A stretch of DNA of 64,000 nt from Pyxidicoccus parkwaysis (GCF_017301735.1 NZ_CP071090.1:12693001-12757000), one strand, 5' to 3'. Counted from the stretch's first letter, positions 16,873 to 26,527 are shown. The notes: a model not told the origin generated them from the sequence alone. Made by a program: numbers and translations.

Positions 16873-19599
16873 GTGTCTGACGCGTTTCGGCAGAAGGTTG
16901 TCAGAACCTTGATTGATGAGATCGGCCTGCTCACAGGCGGCCGATTCGAGCAGTTTGGCTACGCTGTATTGAGAAACCTGCAGCCTGGAGAGTGGGTAGA
17001 ACGTGGTACGACCGTAGAGGGCGCGCCACGAGGGTACACGGTCGACACGTCAGCGGCGGGCGCAACCCTTGTTGGGGAGACAAGCTCGGAGCTCAACTAT
17101 TTCGATGGAGATCTGGAAAAGCCGACCAAAGATCTGGCTCATGTAATAAAATTGCACCCAGATGTGAAACGTATCTGGCTTCTTTCCAGTCGCGAAGCGT
17201 CTGCAGGGGAAACGACCGCCTGTGCCAATCTAGCAACAGAGTTCATCAAGGCGCATGGAACAGTCGACCGAGTAGAGATTCTGGATGCCAGAAGAATTGC
17301 CGAGCACATATTTGAGAATCTAGATTCCGAGCGCTTTGTTAACACGCTGGTTCACTACCTGCCAAGTGTTGGGCGACTGGCCGATGAGAATGCATTTAGC
17401 CATCGAGTGCCGCGCTATTCCGGCTATTTGGCTCGACCTTCGGAAGAGAAAAAAGCACTTGAGCGACTTTCAAGTGCCTCCCAACTCGTCATCGCTGGCA
17501 TCAGTGGGATTGGGAAAAGCGCTCTCGCAGCACGACTTGCCGAAATCCTTCGTGGCGAATTCGACATCATCATCTGGATTGATGCGCGCGACTTGCATGA
17601 TGTCTCGCAACTCTCAGATATTGAAATTGGGAGGCACGGTAATCACCAAAACATCAGCAGCCTGATTCGTCGATACAAGTGTCTTCTGATACTAGATGAT
17701 GCGGAGATAACGTCGCAGCAGGTTGCGACGATGGATCTGGGGCGCTCAAAGGTGGTTTTGACGTGTCAAACAACATCGGATCCGAACGCCATTGTACTTG
17801 GTGATTTAGATGCGGGCTCTGCGCGTACCCTCTTGGAAGCCGGAGTCCCTCAGCCTTGCCCGGATAAAACTTTCCAGCGCGTTTGGGCGAATGTAGGTGG
17901 TCATCCGCTACTACTAGTCGCTCTGAATAGGCTGGCTCAAGTTGAAGGATGGGAGGCTGTCGACGACTGTTGTGAAGACGCAGTCGATTCCGTGGAAGAT
18001 GAGCGACATAATAAAGTCTGTCAGCGCATTCTCCTTCGCCATCAAGCGGCATTGGCCCAGGAATTGGCCTTCATCAAGTGGTGTGGCACTTCGCGTTTTG
18101 ATGCAGAGCTTGCAGAGATCTGCGTTTCGAGTCGTGCGGTAAAGAACCTGCAGAAGCGTGCATTTCTCTCGGCAACGTCTGCTGGTGATGTGCGCGTGCA
18201 CGATATTGTATATAAGTCAATTCAGTCAGTGATCCATGTGCTGGCGGCACAGGCAGAGTCCTTTTGCAGAAGGTTAGAGCATTTCATCTATTCGGAGGGT
18301 GACCGCGAAGAGGTCATTCTTCGTCGAATCGCGTATCTGCATGCGCCGCTCTTGCGTCAATTGCTAAGAGAAAATAGGAGCGCATCGTTCGTCTATGCTG
18401 TGGCGCTTGCTAGGTCAGGCAATACGCCCCTTGAATTGATTGGAGACCCTATTCCGACAGCCCAAGACATTGCGGCGCGTGGGGATTGGTCAGGTCGCGA
18501 GATTGAGGTTCGCTCGGTTATTGAGGCTGTTGAGGCGCTGTATACGATTGCGTCGGCCAATGAGGGAGCAGCCTCAGCAAGAAAGTCCCTTGAGAAAAAT
18601 ATAAGAGCGCTCGAGATTTTGCACAGTAGTCCGTCGGCTAGAGGGGAACTCCTAGTCGATATCAAGCACCACTATGCCAAGATGCTTGAGCGGCTAGGCA
18701 AGCTAAAGGAAGCAGAAGCGGAGTTTCGAGCAATATTGGATGAGCATCCGAAATTCGCTGCGGGACGCCTTCAGTTGGCCAGGATTTTGGCGAAGACAAA
18801 GCGAAACAAAGAGGCGCTTGAGGAGTGTAAGTTGATTCTTGGGCAGGATGAGGTAATCGCGGAGCCATCCCTGGCGGCGATCTTGCTTGAGGCGTTGCGG
18901 CTAATGTCATCGATTGGGTCTCTCGATGATGTGAAGAGTTATGAGCCCTTGATTGTGTCGGCCTTGGCCAAGGCGCGTGACATAGATAAGTCAATTTCTT
19001 TCCGCCTCATCGCGGCTGTCGCGCAGAAGATGTGGTACACCATGCCAGAGTTGGTGTTGCGAATGTTCGGGACGATTGAGTGGCGCGACTCTGTTCCGAC
19101 GTCGGATCAGGAGCGTTTCGATTGGGCACAGGCCCACAAGCAGGCTGCCAAGGCAATCTATGTGAGAGATCTGCGATTTCGCGAGTTTCTTGCGGCAGCT
19201 GTCGACGTCTATGAGCTTATTGAAGCTCCGAACGCATATCAGCGCGTGCAGTATGCTGAAGCGCTAATTCTTCTTGAACGATTTGGAGATGCCAATGCGC
19301 AGTTGGAGTCCGTTGGCGAGCCGCATCGAGAGGCGTTCTGGTGGCAGAGAAAGGCTCAGGCACTGCTTGGGTTGGGCGAGGCTGGTCTTGCCTTGGTCGC
19401 CATCAACAAGGCATTGGGCATGATAAAGGAACAGAAGTACAAGGCTCCCTTGCTTCATGTTCGCTATCTTGTCAAAAAGGCGCTTTCCGATACTTCGGCA
19501 CGGGATGATCTTGAGGAAGCGATTATGTCTCTCTCGGTAGATGATAAATACAGAAAGCAGCTTGAGGAAGAATTGGCTGGAGCCGCTCAGCCCAGTTAA
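16873..19599 (+). CDS. STAND NTPase with NB-ARC domain and TPR-like C-terminus (candidate defence protein)
   Basis: A 908-aa protein starting at GTG 16873 (GGGGA 5 bases upstream). Residues 1-170 resemble a degenerate Mrr/PD-(D/E)XK nuclease domain (FEQFGYAVLR, then Asp58 and GETSSE at 68-73), but the usual Lys is not evident. The NB-ARC core is clear: Walker A GISGIGKS at 209-216, Walker B LLILDD at 271-276, SKVVLTCQT at 292-300 and the GxP motif GGHPLLLVAL at 342-351. From about residue 580 the helical repeats (AKMLERLGKLKEAEAEFRAI) look like TPRs. Such sensor-NTPase-effector proteins include many antiphage systems. G+C is visibly lower than its neighbours (26 of 60 bases at 17101-17160), indicating horizontal transfer. 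Confidence 0.85.
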   Translation: MSDAFRQKVVRTLIDEIGLLTGGRFEQFGYAVLRNLQPGEWVERGTTVEGAPRGYTVDTSAAGATLVGETSSELNYFDGDLEKPTKDLAHVIKLHPDVKRIWLLSSREASAGETTACANLATEFIKAHGTVDRVEILDARRIAEHIFENLDSERFVNTLVHYLPSVGRLADENAFSHRVPRYSGYLARPSEEKKALERLSSASQLVIAGISGIGKSALAARLAEILRGEFDIIIWIDARDLHDVSQLSDIEIGRHGNHQNISSLIRRYKCLLILDDAEITSQQVATMDLGRSKVVLTCQTTSDPNAIVLGDLDAGSARTLLEAGVPQPCPDKTFQRVWANVGGHPLLLVALNRLAQVEGWEAVDDCCEDAVDSVEDERHNKVCQRILLRHQAALAQELAFIKWCGTSRFDAELAEICVSSRAVKNLQKRAFLSATSAGDVRVHDIVYKSIQSVIHVLAAQAESFCRRLEHFIYSEGDREEVILRRIAYLHAPLLRQLLRENRSASFVYAVALARSGNTPLELIGDPIPTAQDIAARGDWSGREIEVRSVIEAVEALYTIASANEGAASARKSLEKNIRALEILHSSPSARGELLVDIKHHYAKMLERLGKLKEAEAEFRAILDEHPKFAAGRLQLARILAKTKRNKEALEECKLILGQDEVIAEPSLAAILLEALRLMSSIGSLDDVKSYEPLIVSALAKARDIDKSISFRLIAAVAQKMWYTMPELVLRMFGTIEWRDSVPTSDQERFDWAQAHKQAAKAIYVRDLRFREFLAAAVDVYELIEAPNAYQRVQYAEALILLERFGDANAQLESVGEPHREAFWWQRKAQALLGLGEAGLALVAINKALGMIKEQKYKAPLLHVRYLVKKALSDTSARDDLEEAIMSLSVDDKYRKQLEEELAGAAQPS

Positions 19600-19724
19600 T
19601 GAAATTCTGTGGTCGCGCCAGCTCCGCAGTTCTCCGCACTTTGTTTGGTGCGTAGGCTCAGACGGTGAGTGGCATGCGATGGAGTCGCAAGCGGTTTTTT
19701 AATGCTTGCTGTGGGGGCTTCATG

Positions 19725-20270
19725 TCAGCGGAAAGAGTCTACGATATAGATGGGAGTGTTTGAGAATTCCAGGACCGCGATTCCCGGAGCGGGGCTCGAC
19801 TTCTTTTTGAGGCCGCCATAGCTCAAGCGGGCCACGGCGCAGATGGGGACTGTGTCCCCGTCGAGGGGACGTGCCTCGTAGTACCGGATGACCACGTTGG
19901 GGCCTCGGGTCCAGATACGCCCGTAGAGTCGGGTTCCCGCGACGAAGTAGCCTAGCTCGTCGGTCAGGAAGCTCTCGACAGGACCCTCGTAGACCGTCAA
20001 CGGCTCCTGCCTGCTTTGATTGGCGTCAATCTCCGCCCTGGAGCTTTCGCCAGGTCGAAGCTGCAGGATTCTCATCGCCTCCAGGGCCTTCTTCGGGCAG
20101 TCCTCCGGTCCCGGACTTCCATCCGCACGCAGCGAGACGCCGGAGCCCGCGCAGCCGAAGCCTGTGGATGTGGCGACAAGCGCGATGAGGGCGGTGGCCT
20201 TGGTCGAGCACATGATTGCGGCACTTACTCGCCGTGGACGCCTTCGCCAAGGCGCACGACGACCTTTCAT
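19725..20270 (-). CDS. Lipoprotein downstream of a DUF2381 gene
   Basis: Up to 181 aa. An internal Met at 20213 begins MCSTKATALIALVATSTGFG followed by a lipobox-like GCAG, so the mature product is probably a lipoprotein. The longer start at 20270 is only 12 bases after the DUF2381 stop and has GAGA just before it, but would add an Arg-rich N-terminus. The C-terminal part (GTRLYGRIWTRGPNVVIRYY) looks like a beta domain. Operon with the DUF2381 gene. No known function. Confidence 0.65.
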   Translation of the reverse strand: MKGRRAPWRRRPRRVSAAIMCSTKATALIALVATSTGFGCAGSGVSLRADGSPGPEDCPKKALEAMRILQLRPGESSRAEIDANQSRQEPLTVYEGPVESFLTDELGYFVAGTRLYGRIWTRGPNVVIRYYEARPLDGDTVPICAVARLSYGGLKKKSSPAPGIAVLEFSNTPIYIVDSFR

Positions 20271-20282
20271 TCTCGAAGATGG

Positions 20283-21236
20283 TCAGCGCCAGTTCGGAGG
20301 CGTGAATGCGAGGTAGGCCTGTCTGAGCCCATCGGCTCGGAAGAGTTCCAGGACGAGGCGAGGGTCATTCGTGTCCGGGGTAAATGTCTCCAGGTCGGTG
20401 ACGATCGCTACGCGGCCAGTGGCTCCAGGGGCGATGGAGCTTGGGGTCATTCGGAGTGCGAATGGGGGCTGCTTGTAGGTCTCGGCGGTCATGAGCCGCG
20501 CCTCCTGCAACTTCCAGGGTTCTGTCGCGCTCTTGTTCGTGACCTTGAAGACAACGGCTGCTTTCTGCATCGGCTCTCTGGCCTTGGGGCCGAGAATGGA
20601 AATCTCCAGAACGACGCCATCCTCATCCAGCTTCCACGTTTCATGCTCCCGGAATGGGGTCATTCTGCGCTGGCCGTTGGCGAGCAGTGCAGCCAGGGCA
20701 TGGTCAACGGAGGTCTGCTCTTCGCGCTGGCGTTGATTCTCCGCGATGAGCGCTTCGTTCTCCTTCCGCTTCTCCGCCAGCGCCTTGCGCACGGCTTCGG
20801 GCGATTCCGGGTTGGGGTAGACGTTCACCTGTCCGTCCACGAGATGCTTGCTGGAGGTCACGGTGAACGGAATCGAGGTGCCGTCCACCAGCGTGACCTG
20901 AAGCAGGAAGCGTTCACCCTCCGCCAGGCCGCGCAGCGGAACGATGAGCACGGAGCGACCTCCGACGAGCAGTGGCTCGAAGCGGCTTTCCCATCCCAGG
21001 AGCCTCGTCCGAGCCGGGTCGCATTCCGTCTCGAAGCGGAGCGTGGTCGCCACGCCCCCAGCGACGAGGATCTCCGACACCGAGGACTTCGCGTCCTTCG
21101 GCACGAAGAGGTTCCGAGGCTTCGGCAGGTCGGCGAAGGACTTCCACTCCAGGCCCTGAGCTCCTGCCGGCACGGTGAGGAGCAGAAGGCCAGTCAACGC
21201 CGCCCTCATGACCCATGTGGCTCGCAAGGTAACCAT
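20283..21236 (-). CDS. DUF2381 family protein (TIGR02268-type myxobacterial paralogue)
   Basis: A 317-aa secreted protein: signal peptide MRAALTGLLLLTVPAGAQG (from internal Met at 21209, or preceded by 9 residues from ATG 21236). The mature part has the features of the Myxococcus-specific DUF2381 family: VSEILVAGGVATTLRF, LVGGRSVLIVPL, GERFLLQVTLVDG, an Arg/Glu-rich helical stretch (EAVRKALAEKRKENEALIAE), and a C-terminal FKVTNKS and GATGRVAIV beta region. DUF2381 genes usually neighbour Ser/Thr kinase genes; here the downstream partner is a short lipoprotein gene instead. Function unknown. Confidence 0.85.
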   Translation of the reverse strand: MVTLRATWVMRAALTGLLLLTVPAGAQGLEWKSFADLPKPRNLFVPKDAKSSVSEILVAGGVATTLRFETECDPARTRLLGWESRFEPLLVGGRSVLIVPLRGLAEGERFLLQVTLVDGTSIPFTVTSSKHLVDGQVNVYPNPESPEAVRKALAEKRKENEALIAENQRQREEQTSVDHALAALLANGQRRMTPFREHETWKLDEDGVVLEISILGPKAREPMQKAAVVFKVTNKSATEPWKLQEARLMTAETYKQPPFALRMTPSSIAPGATGRVAIVTDLETFTPDTNDPRLVLELFRADGLRQAYLAFTPPNWR

Positions 21237-21346
21237 GATGCCTGTGAACCTAGCAGGTCACATGTCCCGCGAGCCAGGAACGGGCGGGCCCGAGGACGAA
21301 TCAATGACACGCCCGTCCTCGGACCTCTTCAGCCGTTCAGCCCGCG

Positions 21347-22999
21347 CTACCCCGCCGAGCTCGCGCCCGTGTCCTTCATCAAGTGCTCACCGAACTCCTC
21401 ACGGAGCTTCGACTTGAGGAACTTGCCCGTCGAGTTCCGCGGAATCTGCGGGATGAACAGGTAGTCATCCGGCATCCAGAACTTCGCGAACTGCTTCTCC
21501 AGGTGCGCGGCCAGTTCGTTCTTCGTCGCCGTCTGTCCCGGCTTCAGCACCACCGCCGCCAGCGGGCGCTCGTCCCACTTCGGGTGCTTGCCCGCGAACA
21601 CCGCCGCCTCCAGCACCGCCGGGTGCGCCATCAGCGCGTTCTCCAGCGCCACCGACGAAATCCACTCGCCACCCGACTTGATGACCTCCTTCGCCCGGTC
21701 ACAGATGCGCACGTACCCGGCTGCATCAATCGTCACCACGTCGCCTGTCTTGAACCACCCATCCGCCGTGAAACGGTCCTGCCCCTCGTCGCCGTAGTAC
21801 GAGCCCGCCACCCACGGCCCTCGCACCTCCAGCTCGCCCATCGTCTTCCCGTCCCACGGCAGGTGCCGGCCGTCGTCCGCCACCACCCGCGTCTCTACGA
21901 ACGGCAACGCGAAACCCTGCGACGCCCGAGCCGCCGCCTGCGCCTCCTGCGGCGCCTCCTTCAGCTCGCCCTTCAGCTTCGCCATCGTCCCCACGGGGCT
22001 CAGCTCCGTCATGCCCCACGCATGCACCACTTCCAGCCCGTGCCGCTGCTTGAAGCCCTCAATCAGCGACGGCGGCGCCGCCGAGCCGCCAATCAACATC
22101 GAGCGCACCGTGCTCAGGTCCCACTTCTTCGGGGCCGCATCCAGCAGCGCCAGGATTCCCAGCCAGATGGTCGGCACTCCGCCCGCCATCGTGACTTTCG
22201 TCTCCGTCATCAGCTCCAGCAGCGACTGCGGGTCCAGGTGCGGCCCGGGCATCACCAGCGTTGCCCCCGTGAAGATGGCGTCGAACGCGAGCCCCCACGC
22301 CGCCGCGTGGAACATGGGCACCACCGGCATCACCCGGTCCGCCTCGCGCATCCCCGTCACGTCCGCCAGACATGAGCCCAGCGTGTGCAGGACGATGGAG
22401 CGGTGGCTGTACAGCACGCCCTTCGGGTTGCCCGTCGTGCCCGACGTGTAGCAGAGCATCGCCGCCGTGTTCTCCTCCAGCTTCGGAAAGTCGAACGTGT
22501 CCGGCTCCGCCGCGAGCAATTGCTCGTAGTCCAGCTTCCCCGCCGGCGCCGGCCCCGCGTCCGGCACCACGATGACGTGACGCAGGCTCGGCACCTGCGC
22601 GGAGAACTTGTCGAACAGCGGCAGCAGCGAGCGGTCCACCACCAGCACCGTGTCCTCCGCGTGCCGCGCGATGTAGCCCAAATCGTTCGGGTGCAGCCGC
22701 AGGTTCAGCGTGTGCACCACCGCGCCCATGGCCGGCACCGCGTAGTACGCCTCCAGGTGCCGGTAGTGGTTCCAGCACAGCGTGGCCACCCGGTCTCCCG
22801 GCTTCACGCCCAGGCGCTTCAGCGCGTTCGCCAGCTTGCTCGTTCGCTTGTGGAAGTCCGCGAAGGTGTAGCGGTGCAGCGACTTGTCGGCATTGCGGCT
22901 GATGACCTCCGAGCGCGGGAAGTACGTGCGCGCGCGCTCCAGGAAGTGGGTCAGCGTGAGCGGGAAGTCCATCATCCGTCCGGCGAGCATGCGCAGCAT
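21347..22999 (-). CDS. Fatty-acid--CoA ligase (AMP-binding)
   Basis: A 550-aa ANL-superfamily enzyme that activates a carboxylic acid via an acyl-adenylate and transfers it to CoA. Ordered motifs are A3 CYTSGTTGNPKGVLYSHRS near residue 188, FHAAAWG near 235, A5 HAWGMTELSP near 330, A7 DGWFKTGD near 420, A8 KEVIKSGGEWISS near 445 and the catalytic Lys in RNSTGKFLK near 530. The FHAAAWG and long-chain-like motifs fit medium/long-chain AlkK-type ligases. Several ATGs are clustered at the start (22999, 22990, 22975). Monocistronic as far as visible. Confidence 0.92.
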   Translation of the reverse strand: MLRMLAGRMMDFPLTLTHFLERARTYFPRSEVISRNADKSLHRYTFADFHKRTSKLANALKRLGVKPGDRVATLCWNHYRHLEAYYAVPAMGAVVHTLNLRLHPNDLGYIARHAEDTVLVVDRSLLPLFDKFSAQVPSLRHVIVVPDAGPAPAGKLDYEQLLAAEPDTFDFPKLEENTAAMLCYTSGTTGNPKGVLYSHRSIVLHTLGSCLADVTGMREADRVMPVVPMFHAAAWGLAFDAIFTGATLVMPGPHLDPQSLLELMTETKVTMAGGVPTIWLGILALLDAAPKKWDLSTVRSMLIGGSAAPPSLIEGFKQRHGLEVVHAWGMTELSPVGTMAKLKGELKEAPQEAQAAARASQGFALPFVETRVVADDGRHLPWDGKTMGELEVRGPWVAGSYYGDEGQDRFTADGWFKTGDVVTIDAAGYVRICDRAKEVIKSGGEWISSVALENALMAHPAVLEAAVFAGKHPKWDERPLAAVVLKPGQTATKNELAAHLEKQFAKFWMPDDYLFIPQIPRNSTGKFLKSKLREEFGEHLMKDTGASSAG

Positions 23000-23082
23000 C
23001 CCTTCGTCGTGAGGGTGAAAGCGCAGATGCTACCGGAACCCCGGGGCCCCTTCTCAGAGGCGCCCGGTGTTGTCGCGTTGCG

Positions 23083-24120
23083 TCAACCGAAGAACACCTG
23101 CGCGACTTCGAAGAACTCGCGAGGCACCTTCTTCAATTCTCGGGTGGCGTCCGCCAGGTCCACCGAGATGATTTCATTGCCCCGGAGGGCCGCCATCTTC
23201 CCGAACTCGCCGCGGGCCACCATGTCGCAGGCGTGGACGCCGTAGCGGGTGGCGAGCACGCGGTCATGCGGCGTGGGCGCGCCGCCGCGCTGGATGTGGC
23301 CCAGCACGGACACGCGCGTCTCGAAGCCGGTGCGCCGCTCGATTTCCGCCGCGACGATGGTGCCCACGCCGCCCAGGCGCGGTCGGCCCGCCTCGTCCAG
23401 CGCGCCCGTGGTGACGAGGTGCTCGCTCTGGTCCGACGACGTCTTGATGCGCGTGCCCTCCGCCACCACGACGATGGAGAACATGCGGCCGCTCGCATGG
23501 CGGCGCTGGATGTGCTCGGCCACGTTCGCCAGGTCCGCCGGCACCTCCGGCACGAGGATGACGTCCGCGCCGCCGGCGATGCCCGAGTACGTGGCAATCC
23601 AGCCCACGTGACGGCCCATCACCTCGCAGACGATGACGCGCTTGTGGGACTCGGCGGTGGAGTGCAGCCGGTCGATGGCCTCGGTGGCAATCTCCACCGC
23701 GGTGTCGAAGCCGAAGGTGAAGTCGGTGGCGTTGATGTCGTTGTCGATTGTCTTGGGCACGCCGACGATGCGCAGGCCCTCTTGAGACATGCGCGTGGCG
23801 GCGGACAGCGTGCCCTCGCCGCCGATGGCGATGATGGCGTGGATGCCATTGCGCTCCACGGCGCGCCGCACGCGCTCCAGGCCGTTCTCCACCTTGAACG
23901 GGTTGACGCGCGAGGTGCCGAGGATGGTGCCGCCGCGGTGGAGGATGCCGGACGTGGTTTCACGCGTGAGGCGGAAGTGGTTGTCCTCCAGCAAACCCTT
24001 CCAGCCATCCCGCAGGCCCATCATCTCGAAGCCGTGCGCGGAGGCGCGGCGGACCACTGCGCGGATGACGGCGTTGAGACCGGGGCAGTCACCCCCACCC
24101 GTGAGAACAGCAACTTTCAT
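23083..24120 (-). CDS. pfkA: 6-phosphofructokinase
   Basis: A 345-aa PfkA-family protein, phosphorylating fructose-6-phosphate in glycolysis. Motifs are LTGGGDCPGLNAVIR at the N-terminus, IIAIGGEGTLSAA near residue 100, VGVPKTIDNDI with the catalytic Asp near 122, EVMGRHVGWIA near 165 and LGHIQRGGAPTP near 290. The GGEGT loop (rather than GGDGS, or GGDD of PPi enzymes) resembles the actinobacterial/mixed group, so phosphoryl-donor preference is best left open between ATP and PPi. Not next to a pkn4-like kinase gene here. Confidence 0.93.
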   Translation of the reverse strand: MKVAVLTGGGDCPGLNAVIRAVVRRASAHGFEMMGLRDGWKGLLEDNHFRLTRETTSGILHRGGTILGTSRVNPFKVENGLERVRRAVERNGIHAIIAIGGEGTLSAATRMSQEGLRIVGVPKTIDNDINATDFTFGFDTAVEIATEAIDRLHSTAESHKRVIVCEVMGRHVGWIATYSGIAGGADVILVPEVPADLANVAEHIQRRHASGRMFSIVVVAEGTRIKTSSDQSEHLVTTGALDEAGRPRLGGVGTIVAAEIERRTGFETRVSVLGHIQRGGAPTPHDRVLATRYGVHACDMVARGEFGKMAALRGNEIISVDLADATRELKKVPREFFEVAQVFFG

Positions 24121-24196
24121 GGGAGATGTTCTATCTCGCCCAGCGCCGGACGGAACCCCTCAATTGCGTCCGAGCGCTCACCGGGGGACTGTCCGC

Positions 24197-25624
24197 CTAG
24201 CCGAACACCGCCGGGCGGCGATGCGTCCACGGGTGCGCGGACTCCAGCTGAGCGGCCAGCCGGAAGAGGGTGGCCTCGTCTCCGAAGCGGCCGATGAACT
24301 GCACGCCCACGGGCAGCCCCTCCGGGCTCCAGTGCATCGGCACGCTCATGGCCGGGCAGCCCGTCATGTTGGCCATCGGGCAATAGGGCGTGAAGGCGGC
24401 GGCCCGGAAGAGGGGCGCCAGCGGTTCGTCCGGTGGCGCGGCGAAGGTGCCGAGCGGCGCGGGGGGCTCGGTGACGGTGGGCAGCAGCCAGACGTCCACG
24501 TCGTCGAAGCGGCGGGCGATGAGCCGGCTGAAGCGCTGCAGCTCCGCCTGGGCCAGCAGGTAGGCCGACAGGCCCTGCGCGAGGCCGAACTGGTAGAGCG
24601 CCCAGGTGAAGGGCTCGAAGTGCTCGGGCTCGGGCGTGCGGCCCGTCTTCTGCGCCATCCGGTCGATGCCGTAAACGACGCCCGCGGCCCACACCGTCAT
24701 GAAGTGCTGGCCCAGGGCCTCGTCGCCGGGCACCTCCAGGCTGACCTCGAGGACGGAGTGGCCCAGCCCCTCCAGCAGCTTCGCGGCGGCGGCGACGGCG
24801 GCGAGGCACTCCGGGTGCACGGGCGCGCCCACGGAGTTGCGCAGCGCCAGGCCGACGCGCAGCCGGCCCGGTGGGGCTCCGACTTCGAGCGCGTACGGCC
24901 GCGCCTTGGGCGGGGCGATATACGGGGCGCCCACGTCGGGCCCTTCCGTGGCGTCGAGCAGCGCGGCGCTGTCCCTCACGGAGCGGGTGAGGGCGTGGTC
25001 CGCGACGAGCCAGTGGTACGGGTCCGCGAAGTCCGGCCCGGTGGGGTTGCGGCCGCGCGTGGGCTTGAGGCCGAAGAGGCCGCAGCTCGAGGCGGGGATG
25101 CGAATGGAGCCGCCGCCGTCGGATGCGTGCGCGAAGGGCACCATGCCGCTGGCCACCGCCGCCGCCGCGCCGCCGCTGGAGCCTCCCGGCGAGCGCTCCA
25201 GGTTCCACGGGTTGCGGCACGGGCCGAGCAGCTCGCTCTCCGTCGTGGGCAGCAGGCCCAGCTCGGGCGTGTTCGTCTTGCCCAGCACCACGAGGCCGGC
25301 GCGCAGATGGCGCTTCACCAATTCACTGTCGTGGTCCGGGATGAAGTCCTTCGAGAAGCGCGAGCCGCCGGTGAGCGGGTAGCCCTCCTGCGCGGCGAGC
25401 AAATCCTTCAGCAGGAAGGGGACTCCGGTGAAGGGGCCCTGGGGCAGGGCGTTCTTTGCGCGCAGGCGCGCGGTGTCGAACTGCTTCTGCGTCACCGCGT
25501 TGAGCTTCGAGTTGTGCCGCTCGATGCGGGTGATGGCCGCATCCACCAGCTCCAGTGGAGTGACTTCACCGCGGCGGACGAGCTCCGCCTGGGCCGTCGC
25601 GTCGAGGCTGACAAAGGGATCCAT
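24197..25624 (-). CDS. Amidase (amidase-signature family)
   Basis: A 475-aa amidase. The Ser-cisSer-Lys triad is visible: Lys in PFLLKDLLA near residue 73, Ser in SDGGGSIRIPAS near 172, and the signature RSPGGSSGGAAAAVASGM near 145-162. The C-terminal TGCPAMSVPMHWSPEGLPVG is the usual substrate-site closure. The absence of a GatC neighbour and the C-terminal features point to a stand-alone amidase (6-aminohexanoate-dimer-hydrolase-like) rather than GatA. Divergent from nagB. Confidence 0.9.
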   Translation of the reverse strand: MDPFVSLDATAQAELVRRGEVTPLELVDAAITRIERHNSKLNAVTQKQFDTARLRAKNALPQGPFTGVPFLLKDLLAAQEGYPLTGGSRFSKDFIPDHDSELVKRHLRAGLVVLGKTNTPELGLLPTTESELLGPCRNPWNLERSPGGSSGGAAAAVASGMVPFAHASDGGGSIRIPASSCGLFGLKPTRGRNPTGPDFADPYHWLVADHALTRSVRDSAALLDATEGPDVGAPYIAPPKARPYALEVGAPPGRLRVGLALRNSVGAPVHPECLAAVAAAAKLLEGLGHSVLEVSLEVPGDEALGQHFMTVWAAGVVYGIDRMAQKTGRTPEPEHFEPFTWALYQFGLAQGLSAYLLAQAELQRFSRLIARRFDDVDVWLLPTVTEPPAPLGTFAAPPDEPLAPLFRAAAFTPYCPMANMTGCPAMSVPMHWSPEGLPVGVQFIGRFGDEATLFRLAAQLESAHPWTHRRPAVFG

Positions 25625-25792
25625 GTCCGGACTCTAGCGCTTCCGGCTCGCTGGCCGCTCGTGAGGTGCCTGTTCGCCATCGACAGCGTTCATGCCGCGC
25701 CGCATTGAAGTGAACGGGACGGATACTTCCGTGCTCTCGCGACGGCTCGGGCTTCCTATGCTCGCGCGCTCTCTCCCTGGGCAGGCCTCTTC

Positions 25793-26527
25793 GTGAAACT
25801 GCGCATCTTCGACTCTGAACAGCAGGCCGCCGTGACGTGCGCGGCACACATCGCGGCGGCGGTGCGGGCGAAGCCGTCGCTGGTGCTCGGGCTTCCCACG
25901 GGCCGTACTCCATTGAATGTCTACCGCGAGCTGGTGGCGCTGTCCGCGCGCGGGGAGTTGGATGTGTCTCGCGGTTGCACCTTCAACCTGGATGAGTTCT
26001 ACGGTCTGCCTCCCGAGGACGCGGGCAGCTTCCGCTCGTACATGGAGCGGCACTTCTTCCAGCGGGTCAACCTGCCTCGTGAGCGCATCCACTTCCTCGA
26101 TGGGAGCGCGCCGGATGCGGAGGCGGAGTGTGCCCGGTACGACGCGGAGCTGGCGGCGGCGGGCGGGTTGGACCTCGTGTTGCTGGGCATTGGCGGCAAC
26201 GGGCACGTTGCGTTCAACGAGCCTGGGGATTCGCTACTGGCGCCGTGCCACCGCGTGAAGCTGGGGCGTGAGACGCGGCTGGCGAATGCGGGGCTGTTCG
26301 GAGATGACGCCTCGCGCGTGCCGATGGAGGCGCTCACGCTGGGCATGGGCGCCATCCTCCAGGCTCGGCAGGTGGTGCTGCTCGCGTTCGGTGCTAGCAA
26401 GGCCGAGGCAGTGGCGGCGATGGTGAATGGGCCCGTGACGCCGCGTTGTCCCGCGTCGTTCCTTCAGTTGCACCGCGACGTGGAGGTGTGGGTGGACCGC
26501 GAGGCTGGACGGCTCGTGTCCACGTAG
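25793..26527 (+). CDS. nagB: Glucosamine-6-phosphate deaminase
   Basis: A 244-aa enzyme converting glucosamine-6-phosphate to fructose-6-phosphate and ammonia. LVLGLPTGRTPLNVY near residue 31, FNLDEFYGL near 64 (catalytic Asp), and LGIGGNGHVAFNEPG near 130-145 (catalytic His) are all present; MGAILQARQVVLLAFGASKA follows. The start is GTG 25793; no ATG is available upstream before the divergent amidase. Bases 26404-26447 recur near 27150. No nagA lies next to it. Confidence 0.93.
   Translation: MKLRIFDSEQQAAVTCAAHIAAAVRAKPSLVLGLPTGRTPLNVYRELVALSARGELDVSRGCTFNLDEFYGLPPEDAGSFRSYMERHFFQRVNLPRERIHFLDGSAPDAEAECARYDAELAAAGGLDLVLLGIGGNGHVAFNEPGDSLLAPCHRVKLGRETRLANAGLFGDDASRVPMEALTLGMGAILQARQVVLLAFGASKAEAVAAMVNGPVTPRCPASFLQLHRDVEVWVDREAGRLVST
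26404..26447 (+). repeat. Direct repeat, copy 1 (within nagB)
   Basis: This 44-base stretch, coding EAVAAMVNGPVTPR in NagB, is repeated in the same orientation at 27150-27193 with 3 mismatches. The copies start 746 bases apart and enclose one small lipoprotein gene. Confidence 0.9.

Noticed and set aside
16873..19599. Prophage or integrative element around the AT-rich gene
   Set aside because: No integrase, tRNA end or flanking direct repeats were seen; only the single gene differs in composition.
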